From an uncultured Clostridia bacterium (GTDB lineage Bacteria; Bacillota; Clostridia; Oscillospirales; Ruminococcaceae): DNA of 8,070 bases. Of this stretch, positions 1 through 7,051 are shown in pieces. Position 1 is the first letter of the stretch, and the number at the start of each line of letters is the position of its first letter. The notes under the pieces were generated by a model, which saw only the letters and a list, made by a program, of their open reading frames with translations, was not told the DNA's origin and did not search any database. A program made the translations under genes and the position numbers. The stretch spans positions 1 through 8,070 of the forward strand of contig CAMEQX010000052.1 in the NCBI GenBank assembly GCA_945933905.1, read 5' to 3'.

Positions 1-1503
1 GTTCTTGCCGAACTCGATTGTTTCCGCAGAACCCATATTGTTGGACGTGAGCTCAAAGCTGTTGGTGAGGTTGGAGTAGGTCATCGTCACGCCCGCGCCG
101 CTCTTGTTTACGGCGTCCATAAGGCTGCTGATGGTCGCGCTCTCGTCAAGCTCGATTTTCTTTCCGTTTATCTCAAACGAATACTTTCTCTCGTATTCGC
201 CCGTTGTGCCGTTCATAACAATGTTGTTGCCGACAATTCCAACGTCCTTGAGCTTGGTTTTCGCGGTGAATCTGTTGGAAACCGCGCCCTTTTCAAGACC
301 GAGCGTTCCGCCCTCAACCGAGGTCATCGAAAACTCAACCGAAACGCCGTTTTTCTTCGCGGAAACCGCGCCGTTGTTTATGCTGAACGAAACGCCGTCG
401 CCCGAGAAGGTGCTGTTGAGCGCCTTTTCAAGAGCCGCCGTGTTCTTGTCCTTTGCAGCCTGCGCGCTGGTGTAGGTGAAATCGTCAAGCTTCTTCTGGT
501 CGATTGCCGCGCTCGAAGAAAGGCCGTTTTCCTTGCGGTAAGCCGCTTCTTTGAGCTTGTTGTACTCGCTGAGAATAGCGTCGTTGCCCTTGAGCTCACG
601 GCTGTCAAAATATGTGTCCGAAACGCCGTCAAACGAAACGTTCTTCACAACGCCGCCTGCGTTTACAGCAATCGTGTTCTTGCCCGTAACCGCACTCTGA
701 GCGGAAATTGCAATCGACTTCGACATCTTCGTCAAACCGAAGCTGCCCTCTTTTTCCGCAATGTTTACCGAAGCGTTTCCGTTTACAACGAAATCAAGCT
801 TTCCGTCGCCCGCGTCCTTTACCTGAAGGAAATAATCCTCAACAACATCATCGCCGTCGGTATCCTTGCCGGTTCTGCCGAAAGCGTCTGCAAGAGCGGT
901 GTTCAGGCTTGCGGTCACGGTGTCGGTGAAAGCCGTCATATCAACGTTTCCTTCGCCGTCAAGCGCGATGTTCTCCGCCTTGAACTCAACCGCCTTCGTG
1001 ATATCGCCGACTTTTACGTCAAGGCTGAAGGAGTAGGTTCTTGTTCCGTCCTCGTTTTCCGTGAAATTCGAGTTCTCCGCCGCTTTCGCAAGGTCAAGCT
1101 TGAAACTCTCGGGGGAAATCGACTTGCCCGCCGCCTTTGTCGCGGTCGCAAGCTGAGTGAGCTTTACCTTATAGCTTCCCTCAACGGAATTTGCCGTTGT
1201 GGTGACGTCAAGTCCCTTTGCCTTGTCAAGCAGAGTTTTCCCGCTTATCGAGGTCTTGAAATTGCTGAACGAGGAAGGGCTCATAAGATAGCTCTTCTTG
1301 TTCAGTATATCAAAATATTTGTTTTTAAACTTGGTAAGCTTATCTGTAACGTCGCGATAAGCCTCCTGCTGCCAAGTGAGCTTTGTGAGTTTTTTGTTCT
1401 GATTGTCGATTTTCGTCTGATAGCTCGACATCATCTGCTCAATCATAGCTTCGGTATCATAGCCGGAATTTATTCCCGACATTCTCATAAGGTCGCTTGC
1501 CAT
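1..1503 (-). CDS. fliD: FliD, flagellar filament cap protein (HAP2), N-terminal 501 residues, cut by window edge
   Basis: FliD sits as a cap on the growing filament and helps exported flagellin fold into place. I translated this frame by hand: it stays open for 501 codons from an ATG to the window edge with no stop, so the C-terminus is missing. Residues 9-80 carry the FliD_N pattern: SGINSGYDTEAMIEQMM (9-25), then a helical stretch containing LTWQQEAYRDV (42-52). Residues 413-495 match the Flagellin_IN motif (TKLKDVGIVG, then FEINGKKIEL, then AGVTMTYSN, then FELTSNN). About 280 residues separate the two domains, which are normally adjacent, so the protein will be well above the roughly 500 residues of B. 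subtilis FliD. The insert holds two repeat units also found in FlgL. No cysteine is seen. AAGGAGG lies inside the csrA 3' end, 10 nt before the ATG, and the csrA stop is only 2 nt upstream, suggesting coupled translation. Confidence 0.93.
   Translation of the reverse strand, partial: MASDLMRMSGINSGYDTEAMIEQMMSSYQTKIDNQNKKLTKLTWQQEAYRDVTDKLTKFKNKYFDILNKKSYLMSPSSFSNFKTSISGKTLLDKAKGLDVTTTANSVEGSYKVKLTQLATATKAAGKSISPESFKLDLAKAAENSNFTENEDGTRTYSFSLDVKVGDITKAVEFKAENIALDGEGNVDMTAFTDTVTASLNTALADAFGRTGKDTDGDDVVEDYFLQVKDAGDGKLDFVVNGNASVNIAEKEGSFGLTKMSKSIAISAQSAVTGKNTIAVNAGGVVKNVSFDGVSDTYFDSRELKGNDAILSEYNKLKEAAYRKENGLSSSAAIDQKKLDDFTYTSAQAAKDKNTAALEKALNSTFSGDGVSFSINNGAVSAKKNGVSVEFSMTSVEGGTLGLEKGAVSNRFTAKTKLKDVGIVGNNIVMNGTTGEYERKYSFEINGKKIELDESATISSLMDAVNKSGAGVTMTYSNLTNSFELTSNNMGSAETIEFGKN
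325..1041 (-). repeat. Two degenerate protein repeat units in FliD, same pattern as in FlgL
   Basis: Unit A covers FliD residues about 155-248 (760-1041) and unit B about 274-393 (325-684). Each has a strand pair around a Gly turn ending in Phe (SLDVKVGDITKAVEFK; IAVNAGGVVKNVSFDG), then a short amphipathic helix (TASLNTALADAF; LEKALNSTF), then a second strand pair (KLDFVVNG; FSINNGAVSAKKNG). Unit B has an extra Lys/Ala-rich segment of about 45 residues (302-350) between its strand pair and helix. The match was found by eye at protein level. The DNA itself is not obviously repeated. Confidence 0.55.
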
Positions 1504-1505
1504 AA

Positions 1506-1742
1506 TTACTTCTCCTCCTTGCCTTTATGATTGTTCAGAAGCTGCTCGAGAGCCGCTCCCGAGATGTGAGCCGACTGCTCGTTTGTCTGCTGCGCAGTTT
1601 TGAGCTCGCTTCGGAAAATCTTTACTTCCTTCGGAGCGTTTATTCCGATTTTCACCTTGTCCTTCGAGATTTCCAGTACCGTTACTTCTATGTTGTCGGC
1701 AATAACAATGCTCTCGTCTGTCTTTCGCGTTACTACCAGCAT
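1506..1742 (-). CDS. csrA: CsrA, RNA-binding translational regulator
   Basis: CsrA is a small dimeric protein that binds GGA-containing hairpins over ribosome binding sites. In Firmicutes its best-known target is flagellin mRNA. The 78-residue product opens [14 protein letters not shown] and continues with [18 protein letters not shown], which is the CsrA fold from end to end. The RNA-contacting Arg6 and Arg44 are present. Position 4 is Val rather than the common Leu, and position 43 is Phe rather than the usual His before Arg44. Residues 48-78 form a long polar tail ending in a helix ([15 protein letters not shown]), like the extended C-terminus of B. subtilis CsrA that is contacted by FliW. 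A longer in-frame opening exists from 1817, but the family N-terminus and GAGGAGG (1749-1755, 6 nt spacing) fix the start at 1742. One base separates it from the fliW stop. Confidence 0.96.
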   Translation of the reverse strand: MLVVTRKTDESIVIADNIEVTVLEISKDKVKIGINAPKEVKIFRSELKTAQQTNEQSAHISGAALEQLLNNHKGKEEK

Positions 1743-1743
1743 A

Positions 1744-2172
1744 TTATGCCTCCTCGGAATAAACAGGACACTTGAACTCGTAATCCTCCAGAATAACCTG
1801 TGCCGCGATATTGTCACGCGTGTTGATTACGATAGGACAGCGCATATTTATCGTCGTCTTTTTGTAATCATCGGGGACAATCGCTACCGTCAGGCATCTG
1901 TAAGGCGTGTTCTCGTCAATCTGAAGCAAAGCCTGCTCCTCGTCCGTGATTTCAAAGCGATAATCGGGGTAAATCAACATCGGGTCGTAAACCACAAAGC
2001 AAGGCTCGGTTCTCTCAACCGACTGAAGCCACATCGGGAAAACTCCGTCTCCCAGCGGGCTTAAAAGCGTGTATTTTGTCGTGTCCTCAAAGCCTATTAT
2101 TCCTTTGGGAATACTGATGATTGTGCTTTCATCTATCTCGGTTTCGCCGAAATCTCTTGTGTTAATCTTCAT
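1744..2172 (-). CDS. fliW: FliW, flagellar assembly factor and CsrA antagonist
   Basis: FliW binds either flagellin or CsrA. When flagellin is exported, free FliW captures CsrA and flagellin translation is released. The 142-residue product shows the family pattern: [14 protein letters not shown] at the N-terminus, [10 protein letters not shown] (21-30), [16 protein letters not shown] (49-64), and near the C-terminus [10 protein letters not shown] followed by AAQVILEDY. The length is usual for the family. I place the start at the ATG at 2172: AGAAGGG (2182-2188) lies 9 nt upstream of it, whereas the in-frame TTG at 2181 would touch the Shine-Dalgarno sequence. The DUF6470 gene stops 5 nt upstream and csrA begins 1 nt after the stop, so the regulator and its target are translated from the same message in sequence. 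Confidence 0.96.
   Translation of the reverse strand: MKINTRDFGETEIDESTIISIPKGIIGFEDTTKYTLLSPLGDGVFPMWLQSVERTEPCFVVYDPMLIYPDYRFEITDEEQALLQIDENTPYRCLTVAIVPDDYKKTTINMRCPIVINTRDNIAAQVILEDYEFKCPVYSEEA
1749..1755 (-). promoter_or_regulatory. Ribosome binding site of csrA, inside the fliW end
   Basis: GAGGAGG on the minus strand, 6 nt before the ATG at 1742. It encodes the Glu-Glu of the fliW C-terminus and fixes the csrA start well inside a longer open frame. Confidence 0.9.
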
Positions 2173-2177
2173 ATTTT

Positions 2178-2810
2178 TCAACCCTTCTGGTCAAATACCG
2201 GTGGAATGTACGGAGGTTCGTAATTCGGGTTTGAGCTTGGCGGAACGTAAATAGGACCGCCGATGTACTCGATTTCAACCCTCGGTCTGTCGCGGACGAT
2301 AAGCTCAACGTTGCCGGGGATAAACTCCATAGGCAAATCGGGCTTGAGGTTCCAGTCGAAGTCCTGAGTGCCCATCTGATACTCGATGTTCAGCTTGCCC
2401 TCGTCAAAGGTGATGTCTGCGCCTTCCTTGGGCAAGAACTCCATTATCGTTTCAACCGTTGCGCCCGCACGCGCGTTGTTTATCGCGATTTCGGAGGGCG
2501 TCATTCCGCGTGCCAAAGCGTCGCCGTCCTGAACAACCTTCGCCGTGCCCTGATATGCAATCGAAAAGCCCTCCTGAGCCTTTTGTTTCAGGATATCGCC
2601 GTCCGTCATATGTCCCGGACCTAAGCTCTTTCTCGCTTCATAAGTGTCAATGTTGAGCTTCATCGGCTCCGCCTGCATAACATAACCGCCGTTTTTCGTC
2701 GTGATGTTGACCTTCGGCTGTCTGTCCTCGGCAAACTCGAGCTTCGCGTTTGTTACCTTAATTTCAATCTGAATAGGAATTGTCGTGATTTGCAGCAAGT
2801 TTGTATTCAT
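2178..2810 (-). CDS. DUF6470 family protein (YviE-like), function unknown
   Basis: This 210-residue protein has no established biochemical function. I assign it to the DUF6470/YviE group from its pattern and its fixed place between flgL and fliW, as in B. subtilis. It opens with short alternating beta segments (LLQITTIPIQIEIKV, then AKLEFAEDRQPKVNITTKNG) and has PMKLNIDTYEARKSLG, a helical middle containing VVQDGDALARGM, and a C-terminal beta region. It ends in a Pro/Tyr-rich tail (GGPIYVPPSSNPNYEPPYI). No signal peptide or membrane segment is visible. The start is the ATG at 2810, with AGGAGGTG at 2817-2824 (6 nt spacing). An in-frame GTG at 2819 lies inside that Shine-Dalgarno sequence and is rejected. 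The gene is 29 nt downstream of flgL and 5 nt upstream of fliW, which suggests a flagellar role, but that is inference. Confidence 0.85.
   Translation of the reverse strand: MNTNLLQITTIPIQIEIKVTNAKLEFAEDRQPKVNITTKNGGYVMQAEPMKLNIDTYEARKSLGPGHMTDGDILKQKAQEGFSIAYQGTAKVVQDGDALARGMTPSEIAINNARAGATVETIMEFLPKEGADITFDEGKLNIEYQMGTQDFDWNLKPDLPMEFIPGNVELIVRDRPRVEIEYIGGPIYVPPSSNPNYEPPYIPPVFDQKG
2182..2188 (-). promoter_or_regulatory. Ribosome binding site of fliW, inside the DUF6470 gene end
   Basis: AGAAGGG on the minus strand, 9 nt before the ATG at 2172 and directly abutting the in-frame TTG at 2181, so the ATG is chosen. It is weaker than the csrA site downstream (GAGGAGG), which may matter for the FliW:CsrA ratio. 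Confidence 0.7.
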
Positions 2811-2816
2811 CTGAAA

Positions 2817-2824
2817 CACCTCCT
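2817..2824 (-). promoter_or_regulatory. Ribosome binding site of the DUF6470 gene
   Basis: AGGAGGTG on the minus strand, 6 nt before the ATG at 2810. The in-frame GTG at 2819 lies within this site and cannot be the start. Confidence 0.85.
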
Positions 2825-2839
2825 CATTTATCTACCAAG

Positions 2840-4978
2840 TTACTTCATATAGTTAAAGATGCTGTTCGGAACAACCTCCGAAGCCATCTGCAAGCAAGCG
2901 TTGTACAGCGCCGAGTATGTTTTCAAAAGCGTGGTTTCTTCCTCGAGATTTGCGCTTTCAAGGTCGTTTTGACGCTCGAGATTGTTGTACTCGCGGGTTG
3001 TCAGGCGGTCGATGTTGAAGCTGATGAAATCCTCGTTGCAGCCGAGATTTGCGATTTCAACAAGCAGCTTTTCGTTCGCCGAAACAATTCTGTCAATGCA
3101 GCCGTTTGCGTACTCAATATCGCCGTTTCTGAGCGCCTTTGCAGCGTCAAGAGTGAGCTGAATGTAGTTCGCGGAGTAAATCTGCTCCATATCAATCGGC
3201 TTCTCGTCAACCGCGCCGTCCTCATCGGACTTTGTAGTCGAGTAAATCGAGAGAGATTTTGTGGAAGCCTTTATTCCGTCGGCGGCTGTATATTGCACGT
3301 CAAAGCTCGTGTCGATAAACTCGCGCTTGAGAGCGGCGTTGAGGCTCTTTATTGTCGCTTCCGCATCGCCTTTTTCGCCGTTGAACTTGATTGTCTTTTC
3401 CGTTCCGCCAACATTTACTTTTATTTCGTATCTCTTGTTGTCGATATTTGCTTCGACAAGTTTTCTGCTTGCGTCAAACAAGCTGTCCGTATTGTTTGTA
3501 ATTGTCGGAGCAGCGGGCTGGGTAAGCGTAACTTTGCCGTCTGTAACTGTTGCGTTAAGTCCCATCGAAGCGACTGCGCTCGAAATTGCAGCTGAAATGC
3601 TTGTGTCATCGTTTGTTTTATTGCCCGTTGCGGTAAACTTGCCTTCCTTTGACACATTTCCCACGGTAACGACAAACGTGTATTCCTTGCCCGCCTCGAG
3701 ACCTTCTGCGTTAATTGTGCTTCCGTCGCCTAGGAAGGAGCTGTCAATCGTCGTCTTGGTGTCGGTGATGACCTTGACGGCTGCGCCCTCGCAAGTGATA
3801 ACGCCCTTGTTTGCTTCGGTGAACGAAACGTGCGGCTCGTAATCCGTGCCGTTGAAAGCCTCGGTGAGCGCGTTTTGCAGATTGTGCAGAGAAGCCTCGT
3901 CCGCTTTGTCGGGGTCGAGGTCGTCGCCCGCCGCAAATACAATCGTTCTCTTTTCATCGCCGATTATCACCTCGGCGGAATATTCCTTTCCGGGAACCAG
4001 CTTTTCCACGTCAAGCTTGTATTTTTTCGTGTAGCCCGAGTCGTTGTCAATTCCGAGCTGCTGGGTTCTTTCGGCGTACTTGTTGTTGACAGCGCAGACA
4101 AGACCGCCGTTCGTCAGCGAAATCACGCCCTGATTGTCGATAAGCGGGATTTCATCGCTCTTCTTGAACGCTTCGTCAAGCTGAGCCTGAATTTCCGCGA
4201 TATTGTCGGCTTGTGTTGCCTTGCCTTCAAACGTAATAGTTTTCTTCACGTTGTCCGCGAAAACGTCTATGCAGTACTTTCTGCCAACCTTGATTGTCGA
4301 AAGGTCAATATCCGCAACGCCTCTCTCCGCGCCGCAGCCCGAAACCTCCGAGCCGTTGAACGAAATGCGCAGCGCCGACTGCTCGTCAATAGCCTGAGTT
4401 TCCTGATTTACGTTTATTCCAAGTCCGATATCTCCCAAAACCACATTTGAGTACGGGAACGACTTGGGGTCGCTCATAGCATTCAGCGGAACTCCGTGAT
4501 ACAGCACCGTTGAGGCGTTTCCGTTGGCGTCCTTTTCAATGGTGAACGGCATTGAATCGTCGCTTTCACCGCCGAAAATCGCGCGCCCCGCAGTATCCGT
4601 GTTGAACACCGCGCAAAGCTCCTCCGCGTGACGCTCGAGCTGCTGCGCGTAGATGTTGTATTCGTCAATGCTCTTGGTCGTGTTGCAAGCCGCAATTATC
4701 GTTTCGCGAACAGAAGCAAGCTTCTCCGAAACCTGCAAAAGCGACGTTTCCGCCTCCGTGTAGAAGCTGTCCGCAACCTTCAGGTTTTCTTTGTACTGCG
4801 CGGAAAAATAAAGGCTTTTTCTAACGTTGAGAGCCTTCGCCGCAGAAAGAGGCGCCTCGCTTGCTCTGTTGAATTTTCGGGTAGATGTAATGCGGTGCAT
4901 CGTCTGATTTTTGAGATTTCCAACCCTGTTTAAATCACGGTTGAAGCCTCTCATTATTACCGAATTTGTAACTCTCAT
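2840..4978 (-). CDS. flgL: FlgL (HAP3), hook-filament junction protein, unusually large
   Basis: FlgL is the outer of two junction proteins joining hook to filament; it is exported by the flagellar type III system. The first ~130 residues match the FlgL/flagellin N-terminal D0-D1 helices: MRVTNSVIMRGFNRDLNRVG, ITSTRKFNRASEAPLSAAKAL (30-50), then a long coiled-coil-like stretch. The last ~100 residues match the C-terminal D1-D0 helices, ending in LYNACLQMASEVVPNSIF. Residues about 200-590 are an insertion of four degenerate repeats, bringing the total to 712 residues against about 300 in typical FlgL. The frame is intact, with no sign of fusion by frameshift. Nine cysteines are present, unusual for an exported filament-type protein. 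GGAGGT (4987-4992) is 8 nt before the ATG, and flgK stops 22 nt upstream. The flanks and gene order argue against a flagellin or a second cap protein. Confidence 0.92.
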   Translation of the reverse strand: MRVTNSVIMRGFNRDLNRVGNLKNQTMHRITSTRKFNRASEAPLSAAKALNVRKSLYFSAQYKENLKVADSFYTEAETSLLQVSEKLASVRETIIAACNTTKSIDEYNIYAQQLERHAEELCAVFNTDTAGRAIFGGESDDSMPFTIEKDANGNASTVLYHGVPLNAMSDPKSFPYSNVVLGDIGLGINVNQETQAIDEQSALRISFNGSEVSGCGAERGVADIDLSTIKVGRKYCIDVFADNVKKTITFEGKATQADNIAEIQAQLDEAFKKSDEIPLIDNQGVISLTNGGLVCAVNNKYAERTQQLGIDNDSGYTKKYKLDVEKLVPGKEYSAEVIIGDEKRTIVFAAGDDLDPDKADEASLHNLQNALTEAFNGTDYEPHVSFTEANKGVITCEGAAVKVITDTKTTIDSSFLGDGSTINAEGLEAGKEYTFVVTVGNVSKEGKFTATGNKTNDDTSISAAISSAVASMGLNATVTDGKVTLTQPAAPTITNNTDSLFDASRKLVEANIDNKRYEIKVNVGGTEKTIKFNGEKGDAEATIKSLNAALKREFIDTSFDVQYTAADGIKASTKSLSIYSTTKSDEDGAVDEKPIDMEQIYSANYIQLTLDAAKALRNGDIEYANGCIDRIVSANEKLLVEIANLGCNEDFISFNIDRLTTREYNNLERQNDLESANLEEETTLLKTYSALYNACLQMASEVVPNSIFNYMK
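3239..4315 (-). repeat. Four degenerate ~70-85-residue protein repeats in FlgL
   Basis: Units lie at about residues 222-299 (4082-4315), 319-403 (3770-4024), 421-487 (3518-3718) and 505-580 (3239-3466). Each has a strand pair with a Gly/Asp turn: YCIDVFADNVKKTITFEG, YSAEVIIGDEKRTIVF, YTFVVTVGNVSKEGKF and YEIKVNVGGTEKTIKFNG. A short helix follows (IQAQLDEAF, LQNALTEAF, ISSAVASM, LNAALKREF), then a second strand pair around Gly (DNQGVISLTNG, NKGVITCEG, TDGKVTLT, AADGIKAST). Units 1-3 are preceded by a leading I/L-x-x-G turn (STIKVG, EKLVPGKEY, EGLEAGKEY). Unit 3 is the most divergent. The units are aligned by eye and diverged at DNA level. Confidence 0.7.
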
Positions 4979-5000
4979 TTCCCTTTACCTCCGCGGTTTA

Positions 5001-6551
5001 TCACAAGCCGACTCTTCCCGTGCCGTTTATCAGCTTGTCAAGCAGCTCGTCAAGCGTTGTCACAAGTCTTGACGACGCACTGTACCATTTCTGGTAGTTC
5101 ATCATATTTATGCCTTCCTCGTCCATTGAAGGCGCGGAAACATCGTCCCTTGCGTCAAGCAGCCCGTCAACCGTAACCTCCGCTGTATCATAGCGGCTGG
5201 TTTCATACTGAATTGTCTGTCCAAGACGGTTTGAAATGAATGAAATGTATTCATAGAAGCTGCCCTGAAAATCGTGGGAATTTCCGAACTTTATCGCAGA
5301 ATTTTCAAGCTGCGAAACAAGATAAATAACGTTTGTGTTCTGAAGCGTAACCTTGCCGGTTATCTCGTCCTTCTTTTCATCATAGCCGTATTCATAAAGC
5401 CCCGTTTCCTCGTTGAGACGTCTTATCTGACCTATCATCGTGGGGTTTTGCAGCCACTCGTCAGAAACGTGGATATTTCCCGCAGTCACAAGCGCGCCAT
5501 CGGGCTCCGCCTTGAACATTCTGCGCGACTCGTCCTCGAAGCCGCCGTTTGCGTTGTTGAAAACATCGGAAAGCGTTCTCGCAAACTCGTCTATCGCGGT
5601 CTTGAAATACGCTATTCCGTAGGAGCCGTTTTGGTGTCCGGTCGCGTAAACGCCGTTTCCGTTGAGCATATCGTAATAGCCCTTGAGCTGTCCCGACGCG
5701 AGATTTACGTCCTCGCCGCTCTCGAAATAGAGGATTGCCTGATGATAAATGTCATAGTCCTCCATAAGGATGCGGTTTGTCTTGAATTTCTCGCCGTCAA
5801 CCAGCTCCACTCCGCCCATCTTCACGGAATAGGTGCCGTTTGAATTCTCTGTTACTTCAACGTTTCCATAGGTAGCAAGCTCGTCGATGTACATATTCAG
5901 CTCGTCATAAAGCTCGTTTGGACCGTACTCCTCGTTGAAATGCGTTTTTTCCTTTTCAATGCGCTGATTGAGCGCGTTCATCTGCTCGGTGAGGTTGTTG
6001 ATGTGAGAAACCGTGTCCTTCAGCTCGTTGACGTAGGTCATCTCAACCTCGCAAAGCTGCTTGTCGTAATCGTTGAGCAAGCGGCAGAGGTTTGTCGCGG
6101 TGTTTACAACGATTGTCGCAACCTCGCTGCTGTCGGGCTTTTCCATTGAATAGTCCTGAAGCGAGTTGAAAAACTGCTGCGTGAAATACTGCAAGCCGTC
6201 TGTTTCAAAGTTGTCGAGAACGTCCTCGATATCCGAGAGAATTCCCACGCTCTTTTCCGCCTCCGCTTCAACGGCAACGTTTTCGCGGTATCTTCTGTCG
6301 ATGTAAATATCGCGGATTTGACTCACGCCGTAAGCGTTTACGCCCTGTCCCTGCATCGAGAGATTGCTGTTAGGGCTTGCCCAGCGGAAGCTGGAATTCA
6401 CCGAAACGTACTCGGAATACAGGTCAACGCGCTGTCTTGTGTAGCCCGGAGTGTTTATATTCGAGATATTGTTTCCGACAATATCGATGTTTTTCTGCGC
6501 AAGCTGGAGCGTTCTCTTCTGAACCTCAAAGCCTAAATATGTAGGACGCAT
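5001..6551 (-). CDS. flgK: FlgK (HAP1), hook-filament junction protein
   Basis: FlgK is the junction protein next to the hook, assembled before FlgL and exported with FlgN as chaperone. The 516-residue product has normal length. The N-terminal rod/hook-type motif is NNISNINTPGYTRQRV (27-42), preceded by YLGFEVQKRTLQLAQKNIDI. The FlgK-specific GQGVNAYGVSQIRDIYID (68-85) follows, then a long helical region around 150-205 (VNELKDTVSHINNLTEQMNAL). The C-terminal D0 helix has MMNYQKWYSASSRLV (483-497) and ends DELLDKLINGTGRVGL. Unlike FlgL and FliD, it shows no extra repeat modules. The start ATG at 6551 follows GGGGAGG (6556-6562) with a short 4-nt spacer; flgN stops 12 nt upstream. Two cysteines occur near residues 156 and 167. 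Confidence 0.97.
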   Translation of the reverse strand: MRPTYLGFEVQKRTLQLAQKNIDIVGNNISNINTPGYTRQRVDLYSEYVSVNSSFRWASPNSNLSMQGQGVNAYGVSQIRDIYIDRRYRENVAVEAEAEKSVGILSDIEDVLDNFETDGLQYFTQQFFNSLQDYSMEKPDSSEVATIVVNTATNLCRLLNDYDKQLCEVEMTYVNELKDTVSHINNLTEQMNALNQRIEKEKTHFNEEYGPNELYDELNMYIDELATYGNVEVTENSNGTYSVKMGGVELVDGEKFKTNRILMEDYDIYHQAILYFESGEDVNLASGQLKGYYDMLNGNGVYATGHQNGSYGIAYFKTAIDEFARTLSDVFNNANGGFEDESRRMFKAEPDGALVTAGNIHVSDEWLQNPTMIGQIRRLNEETGLYEYGYDEKKDEITGKVTLQNTNVIYLVSQLENSAIKFGNSHDFQGSFYEYISFISNRLGQTIQYETSRYDTAEVTVDGLLDARDDVSAPSMDEEGINMMNYQKWYSASSRLVTTLDELLDKLINGTGRVGL

Positions 6552-6563
6552 ATTTCCTCCCCT

Positions 6564-7046
6564 TTATATCTGTCTGATAACCTGTGCGGACGACTGTCCC
6601 GCCTGAACCTTCGCCGCGTTTTTGTCGTAAACCTCGGGCTTTTCCAAAATCCCCGCGCGCTTCACGAATTCCTTTTGATTATCCAGCTTTCGCTTCACAA
6701 TCTCCGTCGTCTGCGCGTTGAGCTCGGTTATATTGGAAGCAAGCTCGGCAAGCTGTCCCGTGAGCATATTGATTTTCGGGCGATACTCCTCGGGGGCTTC
6801 TTCGCCAAGCTCCGTGAGCTTTTTATCGTCAATCCCAAGACCGCGGAACAGCGCAAGCCTTTTTTCCTCAAGGGAACGGCTTTTCATAATATACGCCTGC
6901 TCGTCGTTGAGCGAGTCCGTGAGCCAATTTATATCGTCAGCCAAGATTTTCGTGTGCTTTTTCATCAGGAAAATCGTCAGCTCACGGTAAAAATCAACCT
7001 CGATTTCCAAACACTTTATAAGTGCGTCCGCGGTTCTGTTATCCAT
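6564..7046 (-). CDS. flgN: FlgN-type flagellar export chaperone
   Basis: FlgN is a cytoplasmic chaperone that binds the C-terminal helices of FlgK and FlgL and brings them to the export gate. The 160-residue product is almost wholly helical and charged, with heptad-like stretches (LIKCLEIEVDFYRELTIFLM; LEEKRLALFRGLGIDDKKL; LAELASNITELNAQTTEIVK). This is the general FlgN pattern; the family is weakly conserved, so position between flgM and flgK is a large part of the evidence. It ends in a Gln/Ala-rich, probably disordered tail (AAKVQAGQSSAQVIRQI). I choose the ATG at 7046: GGGGTG (7053-7058) lies 6 nt upstream, while the in-frame GTG at 7055 is part of that ribosome binding site. The Shine-Dalgarno sequence overlaps the flgM stop codon, suggesting coupling. 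Confidence 0.88.
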   Translation of the reverse strand: MDNRTADALIKCLEIEVDFYRELTIFLMKKHTKILADDINWLTDSLNDEQAYIMKSRSLEEKRLALFRGLGIDDKKLTELGEEAPEEYRPKINMLTGQLAELASNITELNAQTTEIVKRKLDNQKEFVKRAGILEKPEVYDKNAAKVQAGQSSAQVIRQI

Positions 7047-7051
7047 AGATT

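Noticed and set aside
104..475. Plus-strand 123-codon frame and a minus-strand 84-codon frame at 378-632
   Set aside because: The correct minus-strand frame through this region is the uninterrupted FliD reading, missed as a closed frame only because its stop is outside the window.
2173..2181. TTG at 2181 as start of fliW (three extra residues)
   Set aside because: It directly abuts AGAAGGG with no spacer, and FliW proteins typically begin at the MKI-type position at 2172.
2801..3595. 264-codon plus-strand open frame, with others of 154-206 codons at 1600-2064, 3261-3842, 3830-4450 and 5274-5843
   Set aside because: All lie antisense to well-supported flagellar genes, show no recognisable family pattern, and arise from the codon bias of the real genes.
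325..4315. DNA-level tandem repeats or recent duplication in fliD/flgL
   Set aside because: The similarity is only at protein level. Short recurrences such as GGCGTTTCG reflect codon use, with no long identical DNA stretches seen.
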